Shown here piece by piece: positions 32,753-42,481 of a stretch of 64,000 bases of DNA; positions within the stretch are counted from its first letter, which is position 1, and each line of letters opens with the position of its first letter. Below the pieces are notes generated by a model. It did no database searches, was not told the DNA's origin, and saw nothing but the letters and a program-made list of their open reading frames with translations. The DNA is from Planctomycetaceae bacterium (GTDB taxonomy: Bacteria > Planctomycetota > Planctomycetia > Planctomycetales > Planctomycetaceae): NCBI GenBank assembly GCA_019636285.1, contig JAHBXV010000019.1, positions 46,654 to 110,653 on the forward strand, in the 5' to 3' direction. The translations under genes and the position numbers were made by a program.

Positions 32753-33736
32753 TCAAAGCAGCAGCCAGCGGCCAAGGTTGAAGTAGAACAGCAAAGTCAC
32801 CAGGTCTGAGAGAGCCAGGGCGATAGGTCCGGCCGCGAGCCGTGGGTCTCGCCGGATCATGCGCAGCAGGAAGGGGAGCGCCAGGCCGATGGCGGCCGAC
32901 GCCGTCACGCCGCCCGCAATTCCGATGAACAGGCTCAGCCCCGCCATGGCATGTCCTCGCCAGACGAACGCGACCGCGCCGACGATGAAACCGCAGATCG
33001 CGCCGAGAATGAGCCCGACGAGGAGCTCGCGGACGATTTTCGAGGCCAGCGATTTCCAGGTCGGTCGATGTCCATGCATCGTCTGCAGCGCCAGGCTGAC
33101 CGACTGAATGGTCACTCCCTCCGCCATCCCCGTGATGAGAGCGATGAACGGCGTGACGAGGACCAGCGTGGCCACGTCCTCGTAAGCATCCGCGATCAGG
33201 GCCGCGATCATGCCGCCCATGGCGTTGCACATCAGCCATGGAAATCGCCGACGCGCGGCCAGCAGCGTTTGCCGCTGTTCGGCTTCGGTCAGGTGAACCC
33301 CCACCAGTTGAAAGAGGTCTTCGCCCTCTTGCGTCCGTTCCAGATCCGCCAGTTCTTCGGTATACAGGTCCACATCCACCAGCCCGATCAGCTTGCCGTC
33401 GTCATCGACGACCGGGAAGGCAAGCAGGCGATGCAGGGTGAAATACTCGCAGGCTTCCAGCACGGTGGCGGCGGCGGGAACCGCGACCACGCGGCTGACC
33501 ATCACCTCCGTGATCGGCGAGTTTTGTTTAGCTCGCAGCAGTCGACGCGTGGGGATCACGCCGACCAGCTTGTCGTCCGCGTCGACCACGTAGAAGTAAA
33601 CCACTCGCCCGCCAATTTCGTGGTCGCGGATCGAATCGATTGCCTGAGCAACGGTCAGATCGGAGCGAAGCCGCGTCGGGTCGCGCCGCATGTGCGTGGT
33701 GACCGGGTCTCGCAGAATGTCATGAATTCCGGGCAT
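32753..33736 (-). CDS. MgtE-like magnesium transporter lacking the N-domain
   Basis: A 327-residue protein: CBS pair (about residues 15-135; VAQAIDSIRDHEIGGRVVYF, LLAFPVVDDDGKLIGLVDVD), a linker helix, then the MgtE membrane domain with five segments (PWLMCNAMGGMIAALIADAY; FIALITGMAEGVTIQSVSLA; ELLVGLILGAICGFIVGAVA; LFIGIAGGVTASAAIGLALP; SDLVTLLFYFNLGRWLL). Known MgtE proteins are about 450 residues and begin with a superhelical N-domain that is absent here. Transport core is intact. Start 33736 has GGAGG before it. Lies 103 bases after the stress protein gene. Confidence 0.85.
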   Translation of the reverse strand: MPGIHDILRDPVTTHMRRDPTRLRSDLTVAQAIDSIRDHEIGGRVVYFYVVDADDKLVGVIPTRRLLRAKQNSPITEVMVSRVVAVPAAATVLEACEYFTLHRLLAFPVVDDDGKLIGLVDVDLYTEELADLERTQEGEDLFQLVGVHLTEAEQRQTLLAARRRFPWLMCNAMGGMIAALIADAYEDVATLVLVTPFIALITGMAEGVTIQSVSLALQTMHGHRPTWKSLASKIVRELLVGLILGAICGFIVGAVAFVWRGHAMAGLSLFIGIAGGVTASAAIGLALPFLLRMIRRDPRLAAGPIALALSDLVTLLFYFNLGRWLLL

Positions 33737-33839
33737 GATGCCTCCGAGTGGATTCGCGATCGAGTCGAACGTCCGTGTCAGCAACCATCATCGAGTCGAC
33801 GGCATGGAACGCGCGTCCAAGCCTCTGGAGGCAGACGTG

Positions 33840-34316
33840 TCACGCCGTTGATGTCGCGCCAGCGGGCGTCGGGCAGTTCGTCGGTTGGCACCGCGCGATC
33901 AAAACCGAGCATGGGGCGTTATGGGCGACAAAGAGCGAGACCGAACCGAGAAAGAACCGTCGAATCGGGCCGTAGCCGTGCGACCCGACGACGATCAAGT
34001 CGGCTCCCCAGCGTTCCGCCTCGCTGACGAGGGCATCTTTGGGATTTCCTTCAAGCAGCTTTGGCAGCACGGTCAGCTCGGGGGCCTGCCGCTGAAGCGT
34101 GCTGACGGCAACATTTAATCTCCGGGAAACCTCCGCCCGCTGCTGTTTCACGAGGTCGTCATAGGCCGTCGTGACACCCTTGAGAAGCGAGGGATCGGCG
34201 GGGGCATCCACGCTGACGACGAGGACGACCGTTCCCGCGGGCAGGCAGAGTCTGGCCACTTCGCAAATGGCCATGTCGCTGCACGGGGAACCATCGACGG
34301 CCAGCAGAATCTTCAT
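33840..34316 (-). CDS. Universal stress protein (UspA family)
   Basis: A 158-residue UspA-type protein: starts KILLAVDGSPCSDMAICEVA, ends with the ATP-binding loop GSHGYGPIRRFFLGSVS (G-x2-G-x9-G-S). AGGAAA precedes the ATG. First gene of the probable usp-mgtE-kef unit, which ties nucleotide or stress sensing to cation handling. The upstream frame is open but non-coding in character. Confidence 0.9.
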   Translation of the reverse strand: MKILLAVDGSPCSDMAICEVARLCLPAGTVVLVVSVDAPADPSLLKGVTTAYDDLVKQQRAEVSRRLNVAVSTLQRQAPELTVLPKLLEGNPKDALVSEAERWGADLIVVGSHGYGPIRRFFLGSVSLFVAHNAPCSVLIARCQPTNCPTPAGATSTA

Positions 34317-35640
34317 GGGGTTTCCTTTCAACGTGCCGGGCAAACCGGAACCCTCCGAGAAATCCGGGTTCGGCCAACTCCGACAGGCATGGGAAGTGGT
34401 ACCAGGGGTTCTTACGACTCCAAGTCGTCGAGCGTCTCGATGACTCATCCCCGCATCGCACAACCGGTAACGTGCGAACGGCCCGGTCAGTTCACGACAA
34501 AGCGATCGCGCAAGCCCCGTACGAGGCGGGAGGTGCGACCGAACAGTCGACGCGAACCGAACCCGGCCCGAGCAGTCGATCAGGACAGCCAGGTACAGAA
34601 AAGAATCTGCCGCGACGGTGCGGAACCGTGCTCACCCCGGGCGTGATCGCGGGGCGAATCACACGATGGTCCGCCATGTCGGGAAACACGACCCGGCATT
34701 GAGGCCGGACCTCCCATCGCGTGTCGGATCGTGCACCGGCTGGGCGATCGATTTTCACGAAGGACGGCCTTACCGACCGCGGTCGGCTGGCCCTTGCGGA
34801 GTGCCGACGGAGTGGCTCGCTTGACGGACTTCCCGCCCCAGACCAGTTGATCGACCGGCACCCAGGCAGCGCCGCGGCCTTCCGTCCCCTGCGTATCTGA
34901 CGCGAAAGGAGCACAAAGAGACCCGCAAATCGCCAGAATCACCGCAAGCAAGGGGCACCGCCGAGACAAAAACGACCAACCACCGGAGAACTGGCCTTCC
35001 AACGCGGGGATGCTACGGGCTTGGCCATTCGACTTCAAGACACTCTGAAGATCGGCTTTTGCAGCCCATTTCAAGGCTTGCCGGACTTCGAACTGTTGCC
35101 CATGTCGACGAGAATTCTCGCGGGTCCGGACATCATGGCAGAGGTCAGAACAGGAATCCTTTGATTGACCTCGCCAGACCCCGGCCGGTCGGACCTTGCC
35201 ATGGATCAGGGCCTGCTGGCATCGGTCGTTGCAAAGTCAGTTCGATTCCGTGGGAAATCGCTCGATGACACTGAGCAGCCCGAGGTCCGTGCGGACTTCG
35301 CGGCTGCGGAATTCCCACTTGCCGCGGTGCCAGCGGACAAACCGGCCGGTGTCACCCTGAATTGAGCCGGTCATTTGCGGATCGGCCCGCAGATCGACCA
35401 GGATTCCAGCGACGGACGAAACGGGGCAGGTCGACTCGTCGGCATTTCGCCAGTGAAGACTACCGCGAAGTTTCGCCTTTCTCGCTCGACCCTGGACTCT
35501 CGACCTCTTCCCCCACCATTTGACCCCTCGGCCTCCCCATGCGACACTCATGGTTTGCGGGCCGTGGTGGTTGGTGGAAGTCATTTCCTCCGGCTGCCGT
35601 TGCCCGTTGGAGATCGACCGGAGTTGGGTTTTGTTCGTGA
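34317..35640. other. Large gene-free stretch, 1.3 kb
   Basis: Between the stress protein and PutA. No frame here shows convincing coding character on either strand. The best candidate is a minus-strand frame at 34580-35074 with a hydrophobic signal-like segment (CPLLAVILAICGSLCAPFAS), but its N- and C-terminal parts look random. Around 35240-35400 the minus strand shows a short well-formed stretch (GDTGRFVRWHRGKWEFRS) that may be a remnant. Phrase-like repeats lie at about 35485-35520. Confidence 0.4.
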
Positions 35641-38600
35641 ATGGATTCCGTGACCGCCTCGACCGCACTTGTGAGCCAGGAAGATCTGGACCGGGAAACC
35701 CGTCGCACCGCCGAAATGGTCTGGCGTCGGCTCTCCCGGCGGAAACCGTCGTTTCTGGAACCCCGCTGGTGGGAAGACCGCCTGCTGTCCGTCGCGATGG
35801 TCGATGAGTCGATCAAGGTCCAGATGCTTCGCTTTGTCGATGTGCTCCCTCGGCTGAAAAGCCACGAAGAGATCACCCGGCATCTCCAGGAATACTTCGA
35901 CGAGATCCGCGAGCACCTCCCCTGGGCCGTGGAACTGGTCCGCTACGGCGTCGAGCATGTGCGGCCAAATTCCGTCCTCTCGCGGGCGCTCGCCTACAAT
36001 GCCCGCCTGAACGCCCTGCGGATGGCCCGGCGATTCATCGCCGGAACTACGCCGCCGGAAATCCTTCGTTCGATCACCGACCTCCGCCGACAGGGCTACG
36101 CCTTCACGCTGGATCTGTTGGGCGAAGCGGTCATCAGCGACGTGGAAGCCGAACGGTATCAGGCCCAGTACCTCAAGCTTTTGGACGAACTGCCGCCCGT
36201 CGTCAATTCCTGGCCCGAGGCGCCGCAAGCCGACTGCGATCACCTCGGCCCGATTCCCCGAGTCAACCTGTCCCTCAAGCTATCGGCCCTGGTGAGCCAT
36301 TTCCGCCCGGTCGACGCCGCCGGCACCGCGAAAGAGGTCAAGGAACGGCTGCGGCCCCTGTTGCGACGGGCCCGCGAACAGCATGCGTATCTTCATGTCG
36401 ACATGGAGCAGTTCGAGTTTCGCCACCTCACGGAAACGATCTTTCGCGAGGTACTCATGGAAGACGAGTTCCGCGACTTCGCCGATGTCGGCATCGTGGT
36501 GCAAGCATATCTGCGCGATGCGGAAGAACATCTCGTGAGTCTGGAACAATGGGCTCGCGAACGGGGCACGCCCGTCACGGTCCGACTAGTCAAGGGGGCC
36601 TATTGGGACTACGAAACTGTCACGGCCCAGGCCCGCGGCTGGCCGATTCCGGTCTACCAGCACAAGGCCGAGTCCGATGCCTGCTTCGAACGCTGCACCC
36701 GGTTCCTGATGGAAAACTACGAGCGGTTGCGACCGGCGATCGCCAGTCACAACCTTCGCAGCCTGTCACACGCCGTTGCGACGGCGCGGCTGCTGGGCGT
36801 GCCGCGCGATGCGTTTGAACTCCAGATGCTCTACGGCATGGGCCAGGACCAGGCCGAAGCCTTCCTGGAAGACGGATATCGCGTGCGGGTGTATGCCCCG
36901 TTCGGCGAGATGATTCCTGGCATGTCGTACCTCGTCCGCCGACTGCTCGAGAACACGTCGAACGACTCGTTCCTGCGGCTCAGCCATGATGAAGCCATTC
37001 GATTCGAGGATTTGTTGATGAACCCCGCCAGCGTCGTCGCTTCACTTCCCAAGCAAACCGTGGCCGCCCGCCCCCCCTTCGAAAACGAGCCGCTGACGGA
37101 TTTCTCGATTCCCGAAAACCGCGACCGGATGCAGCAGGCGCTCGACGAGGTCGAAGACCAATTGGGAGCCGACTACGGACTCGTGATCGACGGCAAAGCC
37201 ATCACCAGCCGTCCGTGGATCGTCTCACGCGATCCGTCGCGGAAAGCAAAGACCGTGGGCCGCGTCGCCTCGGCCAACACCGACGACGCGCTGCAAGCCA
37301 TTGATGCGGCCCGTCGCGCGGCGGCCGGGTGGGCGCGCACCGAGGTTCAATATCGTGGGGAGTACCTCGAACTCGTCGCGAAAGAACTTCGGGAACGGCG
37401 GTTCGAACTGGCCGCGTGTGAAGTCTTCGAGTGCGGCAAGCCTTGGATCGAAGCCGACGCCGACATCGCCGAAGCGATCGACTTCTGCATGTACTACGCC
37501 TGGCAGATGCGTCAGTTCGACGATCCGCTGAATTTCGACGTCCCCGGCGAAGACAACCGCTATGCTTACCAGCCGCGCGGCGTCGCCGTGGTGATTGCTC
37601 CCTGGAACTTCCCGCTCGCGATTCTCACCGGCATGACGGCCGCAGCGCTCGTTGCCGGCAATACCGTCATCATGAAACCGGCCGAGCAATCCTCTGTGAT
37701 TGCCGCGAAGTTCATGGAGATCCTGCAGAATGCGGCTATTCCCGACGGCGTGGTCAACTTCCTGCCGGGAGTGGGAGAAGAAGTCGGCCCGGTCCTCGTC
37801 GAAAGCCCGGATGTCGATGTCATCGCCTTCACGGGCTCGCGCAACGTCGGCCTGTCCATCTACGAACAGGCTTCGCGCACCCATGCCTCGCAGCGCTCGG
37901 TCAAGCACGTCATCGCGGAAATGGGCGGGAAGAACGCGATCATTGTCGATAGCGATGCCGACCTGGACGAAGCCGTCAGCGGCGTTCTGTACAGCGCGTT
38001 CGGCTACGCCGGGCAAAAGTGTTCAGCCTGTTCGCGGTGCATCGTCCTGGGGGACGCCTATGACGAGTTTCTGGAGCGTCTGGTGGAAGCTGCCCGCGCC
38101 TACCAGGTGGGACCGGCCACCGAACCCGGCTCCCTCATGGGGCCGGTCATTGATGAAGAAGCCTACACGCGCATTCGCGAAACACTCGAACTCGAAGAAG
38201 GGGAAGGCCGCATCGTCTTCGCGGGCGAGCCCGGCCCGTTCGCGAAGAAGGGTTACTTCATCGGCCCGCACATCGTGGCGGACGTTCCCGAAAACGGACG
38301 GCTGGCCCGCGACGAAATCTTCGGCCCGGTTCTGGCCGTCTTCCGGGTGAAGGATTTTCCGCAGGCGCTGGCATTGGCGAACTCGACCGACTACGCCCTG
38401 ACAGGCGGCGTCTATAGCCGCAGTCCCGCGAATCTAAAGCGCGCCCGGTTGGAATTTCAGGTCGGCAACCTGTACTTGAACCGGCCGATCACGGGCGCGA
38501 TCGTGGGGCGGCAGCCGTTCGGGGGGTTCCGCCTTTCCGGCATTGGCACCAAGGCGGGCGGACCCGATTATCTGAAACAGTTCCTCATTCCCCGGCACAT

Positions 38601-38664
38601 CTGTGAAAACACGCTGCGACGCGGATTCGCTCCGGGCGGCGAAGAGGCATCCTCCGCTTCCTGA
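35641..38664 (+). CDS. putA: Bifunctional proline dehydrogenase / P5C dehydrogenase
   Basis: A 1007-residue enzyme that oxidises proline to glutamate in two steps. PRODH domain, about residues 100-460: RVNLSLKLSALVSHF, VTVRLVKGAYWDYE, IASHNLRSLSHAVA, ELQMLYGMGQDQAEAF, PFGEMIPGMSYLVRRLLENT. ALDH domain, about 510-990: VVIAPWNFPLAILTGMTAAA, VIAEMGGKNAIIVDSDADLD, and the catalytic Cys in GQKCSACSR near residue 793. The C-terminal end KAGGPDYLKQFLIPRHICEN is typical. The RHH DNA-binding domain of long PutA proteins is absent, so it is the short type without repressor function. Confidence 0.93.
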   Translation: MDSVTASTALVSQEDLDRETRRTAEMVWRRLSRRKPSFLEPRWWEDRLLSVAMVDESIKVQMLRFVDVLPRLKSHEEITRHLQEYFDEIREHLPWAVELVRYGVEHVRPNSVLSRALAYNARLNALRMARRFIAGTTPPEILRSITDLRRQGYAFTLDLLGEAVISDVEAERYQAQYLKLLDELPPVVNSWPEAPQADCDHLGPIPRVNLSLKLSALVSHFRPVDAAGTAKEVKERLRPLLRRAREQHAYLHVDMEQFEFRHLTETIFREVLMEDEFRDFADVGIVVQAYLRDAEEHLVSLEQWARERGTPVTVRLVKGAYWDYETVTAQARGWPIPVYQHKAESDACFERCTRFLMENYERLRPAIASHNLRSLSHAVATARLLGVPRDAFELQMLYGMGQDQAEAFLEDGYRVRVYAPFGEMIPGMSYLVRRLLENTSNDSFLRLSHDEAIRFEDLLMNPASVVASLPKQTVAARPPFENEPLTDFSIPENRDRMQQALDEVEDQLGADYGLVIDGKAITSRPWIVSRDPSRKAKTVGRVASANTDDALQAIDAARRAAAGWARTEVQYRGEYLELVAKELRERRFELAACEVFECGKPWIEADADIAEAIDFCMYYAWQMRQFDDPLNFDVPGEDNRYAYQPRGVAVVIAPWNFPLAILTGMTAAALVAGNTVIMKPAEQSSVIAAKFMEILQNAAIPDGVVNFLPGVGEEVGPVLVESPDVDVIAFTGSRNVGLSIYEQASRTHASQRSVKHVIAEMGGKNAIIVDSDADLDEAVSGVLYSAFGYAGQKCSACSRCIVLGDAYDEFLERLVEAARAYQVGPATEPGSLMGPVIDEEAYTRIRETLELEEGEGRIVFAGEPGPFAKKGYFIGPHIVADVPENGRLARDEIFGPVLAVFRVKDFPQALALANSTDYALTGGVYSRSPANLKRARLEFQVGNLYLNRPITGAIVGRQPFGGFRLSGIGTKAGGPDYLKQFLIPRHICENTLRRGFAPGGEEASSAS

Positions 38665-38774
38665 AGACGGCTCTTGAAATTTACTCGGGTCACAACCTCG
38701 CACATCTTGTCGCGAATCCTTCGCCGCGATAGCCTTCTTTCAGGTTACAGTTTTGACAGGCGGCCACCTTGACG

Positions 38775-39107
38775 ATGTTCGAGATGACACCCGGAACGAC
38801 GAAGTCCGAACAGGATCGCCCGGCGGGCGATTCCTGGACGTTCATGAGTAACCACTCACACGTCCTATTGTGCATCGCCCAGAACAATGAACTGCGCACG
38901 CGAGAAATCGCGATGCTCGTCGGCATCACCGAACGAGCCGTGCAGCGGATCGTCTCCGACCTGGTCGATGCTGGTTATCTCATCCGCGGCAAACGCGGGC
39001 GCTGTAACATCTATGAAATCGTCCGGAACCTTCCGCTTCGTCATCCGCTCGAAAGCCACCGCACCGTGGGCGGCTTGCTCGACTACCTGAAGGCTCGGGA
39101 ATCGTAA
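38775..39107 (+). CDS. Winged-helix transcription regulator
   Basis: A 110-residue MarR-like/HTH protein. The core LLCIAQNNELRTREIAMLVG with ITERAVQRIVSDLVDAGYLI is a classic helix-turn-helix followed by a wing (RGKRGRCNIYEIVRNLPLRH). The end GGLLDYLKARES is short. It lies between PutA and the convergent NhaP-type antiporter, whose end is 24 bases away. Could control either; no operators recognised. The ATG at 38775 is preferred over an upstream TTG. Confidence 0.78.
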   Translation: MFEMTPGTTKSEQDRPAGDSWTFMSNHSHVLLCIAQNNELRTREIAMLVGITERAVQRIVSDLVDAGYLIRGKRGRCNIYEIVRNLPLRHPLESHRTVGGLLDYLKARES

Positions 39108-39130
39108 GTCGGTTTACCGGTCTCGTCCGA

Positions 39131-40951
39131 TCAGTTCTGCTCAACGCCCCGTCGCGCTGTCTCGGCTGGCGGTGTTGTCTCGGCCTGCATCAGCGAAATC
39201 ACCTTCTGCCCCGGCTTCGGATCGGCCGAATCGCTCAGAATCGGCTCGACGTCTCCCGATTCACGGATGGTCAAAATCGGCAGCGCCCGGTCGCCATGCA
39301 TTTCGCGAAAGGCCGCGAAATCAAAGTCGACACTCAGGGCGGTCACTTTCGCCACCGGCTGCGGACCCGCCCAATGGGTCATGGCCGAGTAGGTGTGCGA
39401 GCTGTCGAGCAGAAATCGGCCCCGCTGTCGCGCGGGAACCGCCTCGTGCTTGCCATCGCGGTTCGAGGTGAACGGAAGTTGAAAGACATTCTGACGACCA
39501 AAGAATTCCGTCAGCCGCAGGCACGCGAGTGAATTGAGTTCATCGTTCGCGGTCAAGGCGAGCATCCGCCGCATGTCGCCCAAGTCGATTTCGTCGAGTG
39601 ACGACTCCGAAAGCACGCTGCCGAACACTGCGGGCAGCCCCTCCCAGCGCGCCGCCACGATGTTCGACCAGTTCGAGTCGATCACAACCACCGGCTTCCC
39701 CTGGTCTTTCAGAGCGGTGGCGATCGCCCGCGCCCAGGCCTGCGCGCCGACAAACACCGTTCCCTGCGGATTCGTCGCCGCCAGTCCCAGCCAGTTCGCC
39801 AGCGGCCGAGCCGTCAGCCCATAAACGCTGACCGTGCCAATAATTGTCCAGAAGACGATGGGCGACAGACGGTCGACTCCTTCGGCATCATGAGCCGACA
39901 AGTGCAGCGCGAAAACCGAGGCGACCGCCGCCGCCACGATTCCCCGCGGCGCCAGGCATCCCACGAACAACCGCTCGGGCCAGGTCAATTTCGAGCCAAG
40001 CGTGGAGATTCCGACGGCGACCAGGCGAATCGTCAGGATCGCCAGCAGGAACAGCACCGCCCAGCCGTCGACTTCGGCGATCGCCGCGCGGGGCAACCGC
40101 GCGGACAGAACGATGAACAGCACCGAGATCAACAGGATCGCCAGGTTCTCTTTGAATTCGACGAGATGATGAATGGGAACCCGCTTCTGGTTCGCCATGA
40201 CGATTCCCAGGACCGTCACGGCCAGCAAGCCAGCCTCGTCTTGAATGGTGTTCGCCGCGACGAACGAACCGATGACCGCTGCGAACGTTGCCGGAACCTG
40301 CAGCGCGTCGGGAAGTCGAAAGCGTTCGAAAGCCGTGATGAGCAGCGTTCCCAAGAGCCAGCCCAAGCCGCCTCCGGCGATGATCGTCTTCGCCACGGCC
40401 CACAGCACCATGCCTGCCGTCTCGTCCGGCCCGTGCCGTACCACTTCGAAGACCAGCACCGCGAAGAGCGCGCCGATCGGGTCGATGACGATCCCCTCCC
40501 ACCGCAACAGCGCCGCCGCGTTCCCGCGCAGCCGCACATGCCGCAAGAGCGGCGCGATGACGGTCGGTCCCGTCACGACCAGGATGGCTCCGATGAGGAG
40601 CGCCCGATCCCAATCGAAGTCGAGCAACCACCGCGCGGCGAAGGCCGCCAACCCCCACGTGACCAACATCCCCACGGTCACCAGCAGAACGAGCGGCCGA
40701 CCAATCTGACGAAGTTCGCGGAAGCGAAGGCTCAGACCCCCTTCGAACAGAATGATGGCGACCGACAGCGAAACGACCGGCAGCAAGAGATTGCCAAACA
40801 GCGCGTCGGGATCGAGCAACCCAATCCCCGGACCCGCAACCAGCCCCAGCCCAAGCAGCAGCAGAATCGCCGGAATGCGAAAGGCCGCTCCAATCCACTG
40901 CGCGGCAATTCCCAGCGCGATGATGATGCCCAATTCGGTTGTCGCGGTCAT
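39131..40951 (-). CDS. NhaP-type Na+(K+)/H+ antiporter with RCK-like domain
   Basis: A 606-residue CPA1-type antiporter. Membrane part, about 1-390, starts IIIALGIAAQWIGAAFRIPA and includes SLSVAIILFEGGLSLRFREL, the VTGPTVIAPLLRHVRLRGNA segment and EGIVIDPIGALFAVLVFE with the transport Asp. Then an RCK-like nucleotide-binding part (about 395-500: VFVGAQAWARAIATALKDQG, PVVVIDSNWSN, FGSVLSESSLDEIDLGDMRR), and a C-terminal TrkA-C-like end. RCK control suggests regulation by nucleotide. Both domains look complete. Confidence 0.88.
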   Translation of the reverse strand: MTATTELGIIIALGIAAQWIGAAFRIPAILLLLGLGLVAGPGIGLLDPDALFGNLLLPVVSLSVAIILFEGGLSLRFRELRQIGRPLVLLVTVGMLVTWGLAAFAARWLLDFDWDRALLIGAILVVTGPTVIAPLLRHVRLRGNAAALLRWEGIVIDPIGALFAVLVFEVVRHGPDETAGMVLWAVAKTIIAGGGLGWLLGTLLITAFERFRLPDALQVPATFAAVIGSFVAANTIQDEAGLLAVTVLGIVMANQKRVPIHHLVEFKENLAILLISVLFIVLSARLPRAAIAEVDGWAVLFLLAILTIRLVAVGISTLGSKLTWPERLFVGCLAPRGIVAAAVASVFALHLSAHDAEGVDRLSPIVFWTIIGTVSVYGLTARPLANWLGLAATNPQGTVFVGAQAWARAIATALKDQGKPVVVIDSNWSNIVAARWEGLPAVFGSVLSESSLDEIDLGDMRRMLALTANDELNSLACLRLTEFFGRQNVFQLPFTSNRDGKHEAVPARQRGRFLLDSSHTYSAMTHWAGPQPVAKVTALSVDFDFAAFREMHGDRALPILTIRESGDVEPILSDSADPKPGQKVISLMQAETTPPAETARRGVEQN

Positions 40952-41131
40952 CGATTTTTTCCGTCGCCAATCGTCACCGATCCAAACGCTGGCGTCCGGC
41001 GATCCCCCGCCGCCACGACGCCCGGCACTCTATAGCAGGTTTCGTGCCCGGACGCGCCCCGCCTTCCGATGCTGGAAGCATCCGAGGACGGGGACTTCCG
41101 CTCTCGCGAGGTGGCGGGATATAGTTGCATC

Positions 41132-41401
41132 ATGACCGCGAAACTGACCAAAGAACTGGCCGCCGCTCTGCATGCGGCTGGAGGGCGCGAACTCGAAGTC
41201 GTCGATCCGGACACGCAGCGGTTGTATTTCGTCGTCGATGCCGAAGTTCATCGACAGGCCATGGAGGCGTTGCGCCGCCAGCAAGATCGCGACGCGATTG
41301 CTCAGGGCATTTCCGAAATGGAAGCAGGCGAGGGGATTTCGCTCGATGAAGCGTTCGACGACATTCGGGCAAACCTCGGGATTCGGCAACGTCAGCCGTG
41401 A
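41132..41401 (+). CDS. Antitoxin-like protein of a type II TA pair
   Basis: An 89-residue protein: TAKLTKELAAALHAAGGREL, VVDPDTQRLYFVVDAEVHRQ, then a helical C-terminus SEMEAGEGISLDEAFDDIRA. This arrangement is like the small antitoxins with a substrate-mimic first half and an acidic toxin-binding tail. The stop codon TGA overlaps the toxin GTG start (gtga), the usual TA coupling. The start at 41132 is used. Confidence 0.72.
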   Translation: MTAKLTKELAAALHAAGGRELEVVDPDTQRLYFVVDAEVHRQAMEALRRQQDRDAIAQGISEMEAGEGISLDEAFDDIRANLGIRQRQP

Positions 41402-41739
41402 AGTACAAGCTCACGATCCTGCCGCAGGCCAAGGCGGATGCGTGGCGGAATGCCCAGTGGTGGGCGTGATATCACTCGTCGGAGCAGGCTGCCCGCTGGT
41501 TGGACGCAATCCAGTCTCAACTCGAATCGATCGTCGCTTTTCCGGAAAGCCATTCGCTCGCGGCGGAGAATGACGAATTCCCATACGAAATTCGCGACAA
41601 GCTGCTGGGACTCGGTTCACGCCCAGGCTATCGGGCGGTTTTCACGATCAAGGGCGACACCGTTTTCGTGCTCACCATTCGTCGCGGTACGCAGGATGTT
41701 CTTCGTCCGAGCGACGTTGAGTCGCCGCCGTCCGCGTGA
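41398..41739 (+). pseudogene. RelE/ParE-type toxin broken by an in-frame stop
   Basis: Reading from the GTG at 41398 gives KYKLTILPQAKADAWRNAQW, then WA, a TGA at 41467-41469, and YHSSEQAARWLDAIQSQLES onward with no further stop until 41739. The protein would be about 113 residues with the RelE/ParE features: an early helix after the first strand, FPYEIRDKLLGLGSRPGYRA, then FTIKGDTVFVLTIRRGTQDV. A single C to T change (CGA to TGA) would explain the break. The 3' portion could in principle restart at a TTG near 41500 but would lack strand one and the first helix. Confidence 0.78.
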
Positions 41740-41914
41740 CCCACTGCTATCGTCTTCGACCGCATCGCGGTCGTGATGCCTGTATGCGCCAATCAGTTTT
41801 CAACGCATTTCAACTCTCTCGCCGAAGTTTTCTGCGAACCGTCTCGCTTTTCACCTGTCTATTTGACTCATCAGACTGCGCGCTCGTTGAGGATACGCAG
41901 CAGGATCAGCGCCG

Positions 41915-42481
41915 ATGCGGCTTTGGACGCTCCAGAATCGAGCCTTTCTCGACTCCCAGGAATCTTCCACGCTCACCACGGATTGGGAACACACTCCCCA
42001 GAACTGGCGCGACCTGTATCGGTGGATGTGTGCTCAATGGACGTTGAGAGTTGGCGGCCAAATGGCGTCAGCTCCTGTTTGGGGCTGGCACTCCTGCAAC
42101 GGCCAGCGCGGTTCTCCGCCGACTGTTGGCACACTGGCTTCGCTGATGGGCGATTGGAATTTCCACGCCGCATCGCGAGTCGTTCTGGAACTGGATGTGC
42201 CCGATCGTCTCGCGCTGTTGTCGTCCTATTACCGGTGGAACCGTGCCATTGACGATGCCATGGAGCGCGGACTGAAAGGTATCGAACCGAAATTCCAGAA
42301 TATGTTTGATACTCCGCTGCTGCGAGATCGAGACGACGACATTCAAGCCGTGATTCCCTATGTCGAGAGAAACTGGATCATCAATGTTCGATCCCTGCCC
42401 GGTGGAGACATAGATGGGCTCAACTGGAACATCCCGTGTTCACGGTTCCCCAGGAGACAAAAAAACGCGGGGTCGCGTTGA
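41915..42481 (+). CDS. DUF3841 family protein
   Basis: A 188-residue protein that starts RLWTLQNRAFLDSQESSTLT and carries NWRDLYRWMCAQWTLRVGG, PVWGWHSC, VVLELDVPDRLALLSSYYRW and NRAIDDAM. The MRLWT-x-Q opening, the Y-x-WM helix, the P-[IV]-W-[AG]-W strand and the V-P-x-R-x-LLS-x-x-x-W block are what I know of DUF3841. Function of the family is unknown. GGATC lies upstream of the ATG. The C-terminal 25 residues are weakly conserved-looking. Confidence 0.75.
   Translation: MRLWTLQNRAFLDSQESSTLTTDWEHTPQNWRDLYRWMCAQWTLRVGGQMASAPVWGWHSCNGQRGSPPTVGTLASLMGDWNFHAASRVVLELDVPDRLALLSSYYRWNRAIDDAMERGLKGIEPKFQNMFDTPLLRDRDDDIQAVIPYVERNWIINVRSLPGGDIDGLNWNIPCSRFPRRQKNAGSR

Noticed and set aside
34580..35074. 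Minus-strand frame with a signal-peptide-like segment
   Set aside because: One hydrophobic stretch only; the rest is Arg/Gly/Ser rich without a recognisable fold, and no ribosome site. Not called as a gene.
41500..41739. Independent short gene from a TTG inside the broken toxin
   Set aside because: It would lack the first strand and helix of the toxin fold and has no ribosome site; better read as the 3' part of a pseudogene.
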